A DNA stretch of 64,000 nucleotides from Gordionus sp. m RMFG-2023. Taxonomy: Eukaryota; Nematomorpha; Gordioida; Chordodea; Parachordodidae. Location: NCBI RefSeq assembly GCF_954871325.1, contig NC_088778.1:32500730-32564729 (forward strand), written 5' to 3'. Both the position numbers and the translations under genes were made by a program. This document shows, piece by piece, positions 10,201 to 20,460 of the stretch (position 1 is the stretch's first letter; every line of letters starts with the position of its first letter). Under the pieces are notes generated by a model that ran no database searches, was not told the origin of the DNA, and was given only the letters and a program-made list of their open reading frames with translations.

Positions 10201-11880
10201 CAGAACGAGGTGCGCATCTATCCTTTTCAAGGGGAGAAAAAAATGAGCTAATTAAGCTCGTTATTAAGCGCAACTGCGAACAAGTTAAATCAGCGATATA
10301 ATCTTTTATTTGCTGAATTAAAACACCTTCAACTTCCATTTTATACCAATTCTAGATTAAAGTCGTATATATTCATTAAAATTTCACGTAAATCGAAACT
10401 AAATTCGATTTTTGATTCCGTTTAACCATCAAATTTTGTCCTCCTAACACATTTTACTGTTAAATCGATAAAAAGACTGAGTATCATAGAGAAATACGCA
10501 TTCATATATAGGGGTTGGACCAAGTGGGGAAAGATTTTGGAGCAAAAAAAATAAGAACGACGAAACTAAAGGTGCCCAAATAACTTAAACGCGTCCCTAA
10601 TTTTATTGGGCGGCGGCGTATTCCGAGATTTAAATCTTGGCACACAGGTCTTACTCATATTTTTCGATATTAGTATTAATTTTTTTTTTAGAAAAATAAA
10701 TAAATACCTAAATGTACAAATCCCATGACAGCTTGCATGATTCCACTCACGAACGTTAGAATGATAGCGTAATGCATGTGCAACATATTTCTCATCTCTT
10801 TAAAGTCGGTGACACTTATATTCGTTGTGCTGTCTATCAAAAATATTAGTTTGATACCTTTATAATACATCTCTAATCTTCGTTTTATTTACTTCCCTCG
10901 ATCATTCTCACCCTTTTCCTAACCCTTGAGTGGCGAGGTGGATAAAAATAAATAAAGCGATTGGTTGGGGCATAACTTACCCCACCCCCTTCCCCCATTT
11001 TAAAAATGTTATATGTCATTCAAATTTCGGTATAAAGCTTTGACATTTTAGAAATCTCAATCATTAAATTAATTATAAATATTAACAGTTTAGAATTAAA
11101 AACAGAAGGCTGTGTCAAAATATCCATAGGTTTTTATTTGTGTAATAACAATTTAAAAATCTCTGGGGCGTTGCTATGCCTCAGAATATGAACTCAAGAG
11201 TTAAGGATAATCTCATCATTATTATTCAATGGCATATTTTACATGACAATTTCACTCACTTATAGATGTTATTTGGCTAATGTTGTCGATTTTGTCGTAA
11301 CGCGTCAAATGAGTGTATTGATAGACCAGTAATGACATAACAGCTGTTGGTCCATAAGTGACATCTTTGGAAGTCCCGAATATGGAATACATGAAGAGAC
11401 CCATGAAAGAAGAGTACAAGCCATACTAAAATATACTTTCGATTAGGAAACTGACGTTGAAGAATATTATATAATAGAGATGAGAATAAACTAAAAGAAA
11501 AAGGTAACCCCCTCCCCCTAAATATCAGAGACAAGTAGAGGTCAAATATTATACCAGGCCCGAAAAACCCGACCCGGATTTTCAATTTTTAAATCTTGAC
11601 CGGTTTTTTTAAATCATACTATTTATTAGTCCCATCTCGAGGCAAGCCTTCCGGTGTGTCTGGCTAAATAATATAATATTAATTTAATATGGCTCACTTG
11701 GATAGGGAGTCCAGCTATAGTGGCGTAGGCTAAGCTTTGTGGAATAACGGTCATGCCAACCGTTAAACCCGCGATCACGTCGTAAACCAAATCCAGCTTG
11801 GAGTACTTCTTGGCCCATCTCACAAAGGGAAAAAACCGTTTAAGTCTGGATTTAAGAGGCTTTTTTAGCTTAGATAACAT
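1143..11880 (-). CDS. SLC26A11-like SulP anion transporter gene, 11 exons seen, 3' end outside window
   Basis: This split gene encodes the N-terminal two thirds (about 406 codons) of a SulP/SLC26 multipass membrane anion transporter, closest by recall to sodium-independent sulfate transporter SLC26A11. Exons on the minus strand: 11880-11698, 11425-11260, 10833-10708, 8591-8506, 6157-6078, 4622-4551, 3966-3863, 3473-3256, 2532-2460, 1776-1726, 1203-1143. Every junction is GT-AG and every phase fits the next exon. Family motifs appear in the expected order: [49 protein letters not shown], a TGRNA junction, [23 protein letters not shown] and [11 protein letters not shown]. The next family segment (TAVN...), the last membrane helices and the STAS domain should follow below base 1143 but are not recognisable in the window, so the gene runs off the left edge. 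Function as an anion transporter is inferred from the family. Confidence 0.9.
1305..1485. repeat. GC-rich terminal-repeat element (CCGGGC family F), fragment
   Basis: AT-rich sequence is framed by clustered GGCCCAGCCCGATCCGGG and GCCGGGCCGGGCTTG blocks in opposite orientation. Similar clusters occur at about 16.1-16.7, 29.1-29.5, 52.65-52.97, 57.64-57.78 and 58.56-59.05 kb. This looks like a non-autonomous DNA element with subterminal repeats. Confidence 0.45.
1726..1776 (-). CDS. SLC26-like exon 10 (51 bp micro-exon)
   Basis: Phase 1 to 1. The acceptor is ttattttag and the donor gtaaat. Seventeen codons encode [18 protein letters not shown] across the junction, matching the ...YRIDANQEL.ALG motif. 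Confidence 0.87.
2460..2532 (-). CDS. SLC26-like exon 9
   Basis: Phase 0 to 1. The acceptor is tcaaaaag and the donor gtaaaa. It encodes [20 protein letters not shown] and AKSF, the conserved SulP segment with the ILES Glu-Ser pair. Confidence 0.88.
2747..2957. mobile_element. hAT-type MITE family A (TAGTGTTGT... termini)
   Basis: A 211-bp element in the SLC26 intron between exons 8 and 9. The left terminus TAGTGTTGTCAAACGGCTCA is matched by an inverted AACCG...TTAACAACACTA on the right. Flanks gttgtaat and gttgcaat are an 8-bp target duplication with one mismatch, as expected for hAT elements. It has no coding capacity. Confidence 0.8.
3256..3473 (-). CDS. SLC26-like exon 8
   Basis: The acceptor is tgaacag and the donor gttag, phase 1 to 0. 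It encodes [17 protein letters not shown], a loop with the [16 protein letters not shown] motif (family: LTG...GLPP...PPF), then several NXS/T sites and AKEVFQ. It is the longest exon of the gene. Confidence 0.9.
3863..3966 (-). CDS. SLC26-like exon 7
   Basis: The acceptor is acttttcag and the donor gttcac, phase 2 to 1. An Asn/Ser-rich stretch ([16 protein letters not shown]) is followed by [14 protein letters not shown], which joins exon 8 to recreate the TGRNA motif. The Asn-rich insert is longer and more polar than I recall for vertebrate family members. Confidence 0.78.
4087..4470. mobile_element. Foldback MITE family B (ATATATGTTAGCGTCAATGTGTT-type)
   Basis: The left half reads GTGTCAATATG, TTTCCGGCAATGTGTT, then TCATTTTTTGAGCGCG. 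The right half repeats these blocks inverted (CGCGCTCAAAAAAATGATT, then AACACATCGCCGCTAACATA). The two halves are near-palindromic around the centre. Further copies lie at 7955, 29884, 55323, 61129 and 61497. No open frame is present. Confidence 0.7.
4551..4622 (-). CDS. SLC26-like exon 6
   Basis: The acceptor is ttaaaatag. It encodes [18 protein letters not shown] and a few further residues, matching the family helix after the ...GD.VLG. motif. Two donors are possible: AAG|gtttgc (phase 0) and AA|gtatcg (phase 2). Only the second, used here, is in phase with exon 7. Confidence 0.75.
   Translation of the reverse strand, partial: PLGLRFGNMQLDPFAHHEGLRTF
4741..4917. repeat. Degraded MITE family A copy
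   Basis: It starts TAGTGTTGTCG and ends TTGACAAACATTA, a worn inverse of the same terminus. Internal blocks (ATATTCC, a CTCGAGGTT-like motif, GGCTAAAATA) match the other family members. No convincing target duplication remains. Confidence 0.5.
5296..5911 (+). pseudogene. Decayed coding sequence, probably a retroelement gag relic, in SLC26 intron 5
   Basis: This stretch is GC-richer than its surroundings and reads on the plus strand as protein-like segments broken by stops: [18 protein letters not shown] (about 5465-5520), [20 protein letters not shown] (about 5670-5728) and [17 protein letters not shown] (about 5850-5900). The charged helical character resembles Gag-type polyprotein sequence, but no diagnostic motif was found. 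It lies antisense inside the transporter gene. Assignment to a retroelement is inference. Confidence 0.35.
6078..6157 (-). CDS. SLC26-like exon 5
   Basis: The acceptor is a strong pyrimidine tract ending in cag and the donor is gtattc, phase 0 to 2. It encodes [12 protein letters not shown] and a following [13 protein letters not shown], aligning with the NLLG...TF...I.ET segment of SLC26A11. It is too short to show as a long open frame. Confidence 0.82.
7140..7460. mobile_element. hAT-type MITE family C copy 1
   Basis: It begins CAATGACATATAATAATACC and carries the family's paired internal blocks: AGCTGGACCCGCCATTTT near the left end and the inverted AAAATGGCGTCCCCAGCTG near the right. The right terminus is worn after GCCAGTCTA. 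The long minus-strand open frame here is incidental. Confidence 0.7.
7955..8360. mobile_element. Foldback MITE family B copy 2
   Basis: Same block order as the element at 4087: TGTTAAGCGTCAAAGTG, TCATTTTTTGACCGCG, GGAAATGTATGCCGTCATG, then the inverted set ending in CCGGAAAAAACACATTG. It lies between exons 4 and 5 of the SLC26 gene. Confidence 0.65.
8506..8591 (-). CDS. SLC26-like exon 4
   Basis: The acceptor is aaataag and the donor gtatat, phase 1 to 0. It encodes [19 protein letters not shown] followed by IIIAIGQIK, the SulP motif with the conserved Pro-Val and Gly-Phe-Thr. Confidence 0.9.
8787..8923. repeat. Truncated MITE family A copy (right end only)
   Basis: It carries the family's right half (GACATCTATTTGCC, then CGGACTTTTTTAACAACACTA). 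The TAGTGTTGTT left end is missing. Confidence 0.45.
9950..10302 (+). pseudogene. Unidentified coding-like patch in SLC26 intron 3
   Basis: Two overlapping plus-strand frames look protein-like. The first (about 9958-10100) reads [20 protein letters not shown], suggestive of a helix-turn-helix start. The second (10089-10301) reads [20 protein letters not shown], then ends NCEQVKSAI-stop. The switch of frame near 10090-10130 implies a frameshifted relic, perhaps of a transposase. I do not recognise the family. Confidence 0.3.
10708..10833 (-). CDS. SLC26-like exon 3
   Basis: The acceptor is tttgatag and the donor gtattt, phase 1 to phase 1. An extracellular-type loop with candidate N-glycosylation sites (NSTTNIS) precedes a hydrophobic segment, [19 protein letters not shown], matching the family helix before the FISYPV motif. 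Confidence 0.85.
11260..11425 (-). CDS. SLC26-like exon 2
   Basis: The acceptor is ttttag and the donor gtgagt; the exon ends in phase 1. It encodes YGLYSSFMG, then [18 protein letters not shown], the conserved SulP stretch following the first helices, and a loop. The motifs are out of frame with the long minus-strand open frame at the same place, which is a shadow. Confidence 0.9.
11698..11880 (-). CDS. SLC26-like exon 1 (start codon)
   Basis: The first coding exon has 61 codons from ATG at 11880 and ends in phase 0 at CAA|gtgagc. A basic cytoplasmic N-terminus ([15 protein letters not shown]) leads into the first membrane helix and the SulP signature around [14 protein letters not shown]. 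The ATG is the only in-frame methionine before the conserved core. A non-coding upstream exon cannot be excluded. Confidence 0.88.
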
Positions 11881-12013
11881 TCCAATTTCTATATAATTTC
11901 AGAAGACAAGTATTTTAATGTAACGAATAGGTTTGAGACTTTAGCATTGTAACGGATATTTGAATATTAGATACAAAAGATACATTTTAGTATTTAGATT
12001 AAAATAATGAGTG

Positions 12014-12311
12014 CAATGACATATAATAATACATAGACTGACGATGCATTCATAATATTTTAAAGCGTTCGTTGAATGCAGTCAGCTGGACCCGCCATTT
12101 TGGTAACCCAAATAGTAATTATTCTCATGTTATAAAGTACTATATATTTTTTAAAAACAACAAATATATAAATTATCCTAATTTTATGATCCGAATTGAC
12201 GTTATTTTTAAAAAAGAATGGGTAACCAAAAATGGCGTCACCAGCTGTTTTTCATTGATGTACACTTTTAATGAATGACATCGTCAGTCTAGGTATTATT
12301 GCATGTCATTG
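12014..12311. mobile_element. hAT-type MITE family C copy 2, with exact 8-bp target duplication
   Basis: The 298-bp element starts CAATGACATATAATAATAC and ends with the inverse GTATTATTGCATGTCATTG. The inner inverted pair CAGCTGGACCCGCCATTTT / AAAATGGCGTCACCAGCTG extends the homology. Both sides are flanked by AATGAGTG (12006-12013 and 12312-12319), a perfect 8-bp duplication. The CAATG start fits hAT-superfamily termini. It lies just upstream of the SLC26 start exon. Confidence 0.9.
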
Positions 12312-12810
12312 AATGAGTGGTATTAATGTTTACGGCAAGTATATAAAAATTTTGGAAGGTAAAATTAATCAAAGTGGACATTAATCAAATAATTAATGTG
12401 TTTTTTATTTATATAATACCTATCAGACAGTTTTAGAGAAAGAAAAATATTTTTTAAATTAATCAATCAGATGATATAAAATAAATCAATTTTTTTTAAC
12501 TTTTCTCATTTTTTTTAAAATAAATATTTATTCTTTAAAATTCCAAATATTTGTTTGTTTGTTTGAAACTGCGAATACTTAGGTAAACTGCAAAATGACG
12601 TACGTACATCTTATTTGCATATATTTTTAATTAAATCAAAGATTTTTCTCTATTATTATATATAATATTAAACAAGCCTCTAAAAATTAAACTATTGGAC
12701 GTATTTAAAAAATGATTATAAATTAAATAATCATGTTTCGGTTCATTTTACTCTAATTAATATATATGGTTTAAATAATAAATCATTTAAATATTAATTA
12801 TTGTTTAAAA

Positions 12811-12929
12811 TAATTAGAATAAGGAGAATATAATATTATAATATTTAATCCGCAAGGTAGCATGTTTTTTATAAAATAATTAGATAAAGGAGAATATAAT
12901 ATTATAATATTTAATCCGCAAGGTAGCAT
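12811..12929. repeat. Two-copy direct repeat, about 53 bp
   Basis: The unit TAATTAGA...AAGGAGAATATAATATTATA...CGCAAGGTAGCAT occurs at 12811-12863 and again at 12878-12929 with one or two differences. It has no coding sense. Confidence 0.85.
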
Positions 12930-13403
12930 CTATTGTTTTTTATATTTGTAACCAAAAACATTGAAGGTTAATTATATAATCAGTTAAATAAGAAATTACC
13001 AAACAACAAACCAATTCGATTAAACCAAGTTTTTTTTTGAACTGTATTTAACCATACCCCATATTTGGCGATCGTTTTAACCCTAACCCTAACGGACCAA
13101 ACAATAATTAAATGAAATTATCATCGAATTCTTTTCTTAAAATTGACAACTTCAGGAAAATTAGAAAACAAGTCAATAAAAGCCTAAAAAATTAATTATC
13201 AATAAGCTTGCCAAAAAAATTTTTAAATGCTTATCAAATTATTTTCAATCTTGCCCCAAATTAATTAAAAACTTGTCAAAAATTTTAAATACGTATCAAA
13301 TTATTTTTATATTGCCCTAAATAATGAGTGTCATTTTCCCATTTCTTAAAAAAGATCGAATAATATTTTGTCCGAATCAGGAATATTTAGCCGATTAAAC
13401 TGG

Positions 13404-13797
13404 CATAAGTGCGCACAAACGGTTGCATTGCAAGCGCAAATAAATGCATCTCAAATATGGCCTCGTGCATGGCAAATCTACCGTTTGGCGTTAGCAACCA
13501 TGTTTTTTAAAAAAATACGCAAACAGGTTTGCTTTTACTTGATTTTATTCTTCGCTTTGTAATATTATGTAAAATGTAATCTAAAACAACTTACTTATAA
13601 TCCTAAAAAAAAAGGAATATTTAGAAAATTAAAGAAATAAGAAGGCAGACGATAATATTAATTTTCAAAGACAAGTCCCTTTTTTGTTAAGAAACTTGAT
13701 TTAAAATTTTGAATGGATGACCTCAATTTAAACATAGGGAAGCGTTACGTTGTTTTTACTATTTAAAAATTACGACAAAACGTTGTGTGCACTATTA
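13404..13797 (+). mobile_element. MITE family E copy 2
   Basis: The termini ATAAGTGCGCACAAAC and CGTTGTGTGCACTATTA are inverted relative to each other. The interior matches 1-579 and the reverse of 63347-63765. No target duplication is obvious. Confidence 0.7.
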
Positions 13798-13840
13798 ACC
13801 CTGCATATTTTTGTATACTTCGTCGCGAATTCGCGCTAAT

Positions 13841-14115
13841 CGGATGCATTCATAATAATGCATTTGAAAAGCGTCGTTGAATGCAAATCAGCTGGACCCG
13901 CCATTTTGGTAACCTATTATATAATAATTATTCTCATGTTAAAAACTACTATTAAATTGATGATAAGGCATATTCTTTAATAAAGTTTGCGTCAGACATA
14001 GGAATAAATTGGCCTCTCGTTTAAAATTTTGAGTAATCAAAATGGCGTCCCCAGCTGTTTTTCATTGATATACATTTTTAATAAATGCATCGTCAGTCTA
14101 GGTATTATTATATTT
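13841..14115. mobile_element. hAT-type MITE family C copy 3 (worn ends)
   Basis: The internal blocks GATGCATTCATAATAATGCA, GCTGGACCCGCCATTTTGGT and AATGGCGTCCCCAGCTG are all present in family order. The outermost CAATGACAT is lost on the left and changed on the right (TCTAGGTATTATTATATTTCACT). Confidence 0.7.
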
Positions 14116-14517
14116 CACTGGTTACAATAGAAAATTTAAAAAAGTAAATAATATTAAAGACTGCGTCCAAAATATCGAAAAATTAGATTCGATAAAACTT
14201 TTAGAAACTTTATGTAAAAAAAGAAGAAATAAGTTGTTTTTTTTTTAAAAAAAATCTAAGAATAAAAACGTCCAAAATAAAACTCTAAAAAAATTTTTCA
14301 AATTTAAAAAGATTTAACAAACTATTTCACTTAAATTTTTAAACTTCTGAAAGTTTTAAAACTTTTCGAAATTGAAAAAAAGATTTTGAACATAGCCTTA
14401 AATAAAAAAAAAATTTGCTAGTGCTAATAAATGTTTCCTCGAGGCTAAAATTTTTTTTATGCCATTTTTAAAAGCAAAATTAGTACTTACACCTTAAGTC
14501 GAAAATTTGATTGACTT

Positions 14518-15313
14518 TAGTGTTTGTAACGGTCCGGTCTTTCGGTCCTAAAGACGGTCCCGTCCAACAACACGGTCCCACGGTCCGGTTCGACCGAAGA
14601 CCGATTTAAGAATATAAAAGTTTACTATAAATCGCTTTATAGTTAATGTGTATGTACATGAACATATAAAATATGATTATTTAATGCCTAACACTTTATA
14701 ATATCTAATTCATCGTTTACTTTTTATATTCTTCCGTTTCATTAAATTCAATATTCATAGTTTACTTTTTATATTCTCCCGTTTCATTCAATTAAATTCA
14801 ATTTTCTAAAGCTAATGATAAAATAACTAAAAAACGCAATAGAATGAATCCAAAGATGGTTCAATCTATGATGGCACTTGAATCATGGATAAAAAATGGA
14901 ATCATTTTTGATTTTTTAGAAAATAATTATATTATTTATATACAATTTATTTTAACCCCAAATATATATATCAAAAAAATTAATTAAATATGTAAATCAT
15001 ATTCATATTGATATAATTTATATTAAATAAATTTGTATTTTAATATTCTTTTGATTAGGCCTTTGTGTATAATATAATAAAAATGAATTGATGATATAAT
15101 TGAAATATTAATAGGGAGTTTAACTATTCATTTTTAATAAATTTAAATGCAGAATAAAACTTTTGTAGCTTCATAGAAAATTTTTTAAGTGGGACCGGAC
15201 AGCCTGGACCGGACCGGATAACGCTCCCACGGTCCGGTCTTTTTGATTCAACGGTCTATCGGTCCGGTCCCATTTTAGAAAAAAAAGACCGGACCGGACC
15301 GTTGCAAACACTA
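14518..15313. mobile_element. DNA transposon-like element with GGTCCGGTC subterminal repeats (family D)
   Basis: The inverted ends TAGTGTTTGTAACGGTCCGG and CCGGACCGTTGCAAACACTA match at 19 of 20 positions. Both subterminal zones carry several copies of CGGTCCGGTC or its complement. The AT-rich interior of about 600 bp has no gene; the minus-strand open frame at 15171-15359 is an artefact of the repeats. I could not see a target duplication. Confidence 0.7.
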
Positions 15314-18300
15314 GAATAAAAAATTCCTTACACAAACTTAAATTCAAAAAATAAATCAAATAGCTAAGGCCATAGAAGATGTACTGCCAAAAATCGAGCG
15401 TTGCAAAATTGGCTTACTTTAGTTGTATTATATAAAAAAATTTGCATATTTTATTTATCAATTTGTTATTCACACTATCCCTTCAAGATTAAATAAATTT
15501 TATTTTATCTACGTCAAATAGGTAAACCTTTTTATACGTGTCATTTAGGTAATTGATTATTTAATAATATTATACTCTCAATTCTCATGCCAAAAAAAAA
15601 TACAAAATTTACATATCATAAGATAATTTTTTTTTGATATTAAATTAAATTTTTATATAACCATTTATATATCAATTTAACAAGTAATTTTTGCTCAATT
15701 TGTAAGATCGCATTTTAAATATTTAACCCAAAAATAAGTATACCTAAAATAATGTTTTAATGAATTTTTTTTTTACAAATTCCTAATAGTGAAGGCCAAC
15801 GGTCTGGTCCTAGTGATCTTAGACAGGGACCTAAAGATCTCCAACAAAATTTATGGGGAAAAAATTGAGTTAATAGTGCCTATCACCCCTTCCCCCTACT
15901 TCATAGAAAAAATCCTGGATATGCCAGTGAGCGTTACTATAATTCGGAAATTTTTGTAAAAAAATGTTAGGAGGGGGGGGGGAAGGGGGTATAAGAATAT
16001 ATATTAGAATTAAATATTTTTATAATGTTCTTGAGAAGGTGTTTAATTAAGGATAGAAAGAATAATTATCAAATCTTAGGTAAACCATTAGAGATATAGA
16101 TTAAAGATCTGTGTAGCCTGGCCAGTCCGAAACTTCCCCGCCAAAAAATTTAACAGTCCGGGCCGGATAATTCATACATTAAAAACCGGGTTAGAACTCG
16201 AAAATTTTTTGATCTTTCGTAAAATAATCGAGCAGGGCAATACTGATATAAGCTAATATATTATAAATTGATTTTGATTAAAACTATTTGAAAATAAATT
16301 TCAATATTATGCCCATTTCTTTACAATTATAAAAACTGTTTAACTAAAATATTAAATCTTATAAATGAAAAAAATAGTAATAAATTCACAATAAAAAATT
16401 TAACGTTATAATCACGATTATAATCTAACTAGTTATTTCATAAAACGATTATTATAGAAATAAGATATCCATAGAGTAGAGATTATTAATTGACACTAGG
16501 GAAAATGTGCTGGCCAAAAAATTCGTCTAAAAAACACAATCAACTGCACCGAACCGGAAAATTAGTAAGAAAAAAAATATTATCGGGTCTGGGTGGGCAG
16601 GACAAACATTTAAATAACGGGCCGGGCTACAAGGACCGAACCCGGTTTTTACGGATCTAAGTTCAAAACAAAAATGCTGATAAGAATGAATAAAGACATA
16701 TGTTTTTTTAAAAAAATAAGTTGATAAAAGTATTTCAATTGCAATAAAATAAAATTAAAAAATTATATTATATTTATTTATAATCTTGGCTGTTAAATAA
16801 GTTAAGTTTTTAAAAGCGATAAAAAAAATATAATGTGACATAATTTTTTTTAAAAAAAGAAAATTGTAAAAGATATTTATTTTTAAAAAGTTAATTGTTG
16901 AGAATTATCAAAGCAAAATTTCTAAAGACCTGGCTTTGAGAATGGACGAAGATTCATATATATAAAATCACAAATATATTGAAATAATAATTGCTAATAT
17001 TAAGATATACGGAGAAGATTTGTCTGAAAACGTAGAAGATTTTGTTTTAAAAAGTAAGAAAAATTTTTAAAAAAATAATTTCGAAAAAAATTTGATATGG
17101 TTTAAAAAAGGTGGTAAAAGAATTGTTGATTGGTTAAAATGTGCGCTTGCGTCATTGCCTAAAGGGTGATGAGAACAAATATTCTTTAAAAACGTGGTGC
17201 CAGATCGGGATGATGACAAAAATAAGATAAATTTTTTAAAATTTAAAAACGCGCGAAAATCCCCTAAAGCACGATGACGTAATTTAAAAAACGTGTGTGT
17301 GCAATGATTTCATAAATTACGGTAAATTCTGATTGATTTTATCATAAGTGTGGAATGGTTGATTTTTTTTTGAAATGGGAAAATTTAGGAAATGGCATTA
17401 GATGTGGTGGATCAATAGTTAACGATTTACCAGCTGTCGTAACGGAAGAGAGACTGAAAGTTAAATGGACGATAATAGGTAGTTGGTTCAATTGGGATAG
17501 TGGTCATGCCAATGCTGATTAATAAAATTTACATAATTATTTTTTGGTTGTATTTTTGTTTTATACTATAAATTTGAATAAAATATTTCGGATGAATGAG
17601 CGAGAGTTGAATTTTAAGATATTTTTTTTTAAAGTTAGGATTTGATGAAATGACCTAGGACATATTGGGCAAAAGATTGGCATCAATTTTTAGTAATTAA
17701 CAGGGCGTCATTCGAAGCAACACGTAATTGTAAAGGATTAGAATCAATCGGTAATCGTTTATAAGCTGTCGTTAGAAAACCATAAAAGATTGACAATTGA
17801 TTCAGACATTTTATTCGTCAATAAATTTTACATTTACCTCAATACTTTTTAATCAATAAAACTTAATTTATATTGTTATAAAAATTATCAACAAGAATTC
17901 ATATTTTGATAACTATATAAATAATTAAGCACATTCATAATTCAGTTCATACAACTCATATAAGTATTAGTCCAACTTTAGTAATTGAGGATAACAGATC
18001 ATCTATTCCAATCTCACTGTAACCAATCAATCCATTTTTTATTAACATTTTCCAAAGATTGCACAAATTTAATTGAAGTTATCAATCTCAGCTAGAGATA
18101 TCAAGTATCGTCTAGAATTTTGTTACCAATTTTAGAAAATGTTCTTATACTGCAAATTTTTATTTATATTGTCTAATACTAACAAACGTTTTTAAGTCTT
18201 AAATAAAATGTCTACTATGTATTGGCCTAAGCTCTAGTATTAGTGTTTTCAAACTTCACCTCAATATGAGACTTCAAATTTATATCAAATTTCTGAAAAT

Positions 18301-20130
18301 ATAACTTGATTCAACAAAATATGAGATTATCATTTTTTTCCTTCTCTATGTCTAATCCATTTTTAAAAAAAACCGAAAATAAAATATTAAGGCATTTTAT
18401 TGGATTGTATTTTGCAAGTAATTGGTGTTAACTGACTGGAAATACTGATTGACAAATTAGTAAGTATATATCAGGCATTACAATTCTTGTTTTAGCATGA
18501 TGCCAAGATTTCTAATTTTGAGAATGATGCATATTTCTACCAAACAGGTTGAAGTTTGAAATATTCTAAATTCACAGGGCTGTGTTTAAAGCATGAAATC
18601 TATTATTAATATTTATATTATTTTTGGTATTTTGTGAAATTGATTAAAGAATTTATAATCCACTAAATATAAAGAAAGCCAGATAATTTGAGCTTCTATA
18701 TTATTCATCCTATTAATTCCCTTTTTTTTCACCTAACCTACCAATCAAATTTTAAAGTCAATTCATATTAAGTGCTTGTTATAAGTTTCAGAATCAGTTA
18801 TTTGTTTAGCTAAAATCTTGCAATTTTAAACAACACCAAACCAAATGGATTAAATTAATATACAATTAAAGTAAGGCATTGATAAAATTTTTAGAATAAA
18901 GATCATAAGGTTACATAAAATCTAGTTGGTAATAAAAAAATTGTATATTCATAGGCACTAATAAAGCTAAAAAACATTAGTATACATCTTAGATTTTTGA
19001 TTCTGATTATTCAGCCAATTTTAAGATGAGGTTTTTTAAAAAGCAAAATTAAAATAATTATTGGGAAATAAAAAAATTATTAAAATATCTTGGTATTTAG
19101 TATCAGTGTCATCAAATAGGGAGGGGATAGTCCAGACTAGGCTAGAGTCCTGCTAATAATGTAAATCTTTAGGCACCATTTTTTTTTAAATTAAAGATTA
19201 ACCACCCATTTGATCCCCAACAAATGATGCCCATTTGGCTTATAACTTTTCTTCAGGTCATAGGTTTACTGAGGGTAGTTTTTGGCCATAATATTTACTG
19301 ACTAACTTATTGTAAACCTTTGGCTATATTACATTTTTATAAAAATAATTTTGAGTTTTCAGATATTTTTTTTATAAAAATGCTTTTCTTCTAAAAATCT
19401 TGAATTATCACTACTTTAAAAAGTTATTAACTTTTATAAATTTTTCTTTCAAATTCCTCATTAGATATATTGTATATATTTTAATGGGGGGAAGGGTGTA
19501 AGGGGAACATCTTATTAACTAACATGATGTTTATGAGAACAGGCAAATTTGTGATGAGCCCCCACCCACCTCCCAGTTATGAACTCCCTTTGGGTAGCAC
19601 TATATTAATTCAAAATATTTTAAATATGCATATTTAAAATATATACATAAGATTAAAAAATCAGTATATTATATATTTTAATTTATTTACAAATAAAATT
19701 AAGTGGGTAAAAATTATTAAGCCTAGTTATAAATGTTTTTTTTAATAAATTTTGCAGATTAACAATATTATCTGCAGATAGATTAAAATAATTGCCAATT
19801 TGTTTAAAAAAATTTATTTGAGAATATATAATAAATAAAAGCATTTTTACATTTTACAGGTAAGAATATTGAATAAATTTTGTGGCGAAAGTCAGCTGAT
19901 CTCTCCCAAAAAAAAAGTAGACTAATACGTATATGTGTCATCTATCACTAATTTGTTAAAACAAAACATGACACATCTGATTATATGTAAGAATTAACTA
20001 AATTTATTATTTTTCTGATTATTTTAGATATTATTACAAAGTAATAAATTTATTAAAATATTTTTAACATTAAATTCCCCCAAGTAAAAATTCAATTATT
20101 ACAATAATTATCCGTTAACAATATTTCATA
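15314..20130. other. Long AT-rich gene-poor stretch
   Basis: I see no supported gene in these 4.8 kb. It contains scattered homopolymers, a short poly-G tract near 15971, a family-F repeat at about 16.1-16.67 kb, and one open frame of about 48 codons ending at about 17522 on the plus strand (contains CGGSIVNDLPAVVTEER) that I cannot assign. Confidence 0.5.
16100..16665. repeat. GC-rich terminal-repeat element (family F)
   Basis: Clusters of CCGGGCCGG and AACCGGGTT at about 16100-16200 are answered by CGGGTCTGGGTGGGC and CGGGCCGGGCTAC clusters at about 16580-16650, around an AT-only interior. Confidence 0.45.
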
Positions 20131-20139
20131 AACTTTGGA

Positions 20140-20460
20140 ACCTTATGTCATCATCTTGGGAACAATATCAGGCCTGACGGAATGACACTTATATGGAACA
20201 GTGGGATCCCGTTAATTCTGTAGCTCCTATTCTTTTATTAACTAATATCACTACAACTCCCATTGCTTTTGATACAATCGGTGTTTTGGACCCATAACCA
20301 AAGATTTCTTGAAAGCATATGGCCAAAAAAGCGCTTAATTGCTGGTGATCTTCAGAAAGGTTTTACCTACGTCAACAAATTTTAATGAAAATTTGTAGGT
20401 CACATAGTAAATCAGTTCACGATGCAAACATAACCTAGAGGCACCTCCACATCATCCCTT
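20140..20460 (+). pseudogene. Possible C-terminal remnant of a LINE ORF2
   Basis: This stretch is less AT-rich than its flanks. It reads VNSVAPILLLTNITTTPIAF followed by DTIGVLDP, a stop, and out-of-frame protein-like text. The pattern ...TTPI...G.L..ITKD resembles the conserved tail of many LINE reverse transcriptase proteins. No catalytic motif is present, so this is a weak call. Confidence 0.25.

Noticed and set aside
13075-13095. Telomere-like TTAGGG repeat (CCCTAACCCTAAC)
   Set aside because: Only about two units; too short to mark a telomere or an interstitial telomeric array.
17380-17522. Trypsin-like CGGSI motif
   Set aside because: The following His-active-site region (TAAHC) is absent and the frame ends after about 30 residues, so a serine protease call is not supported.
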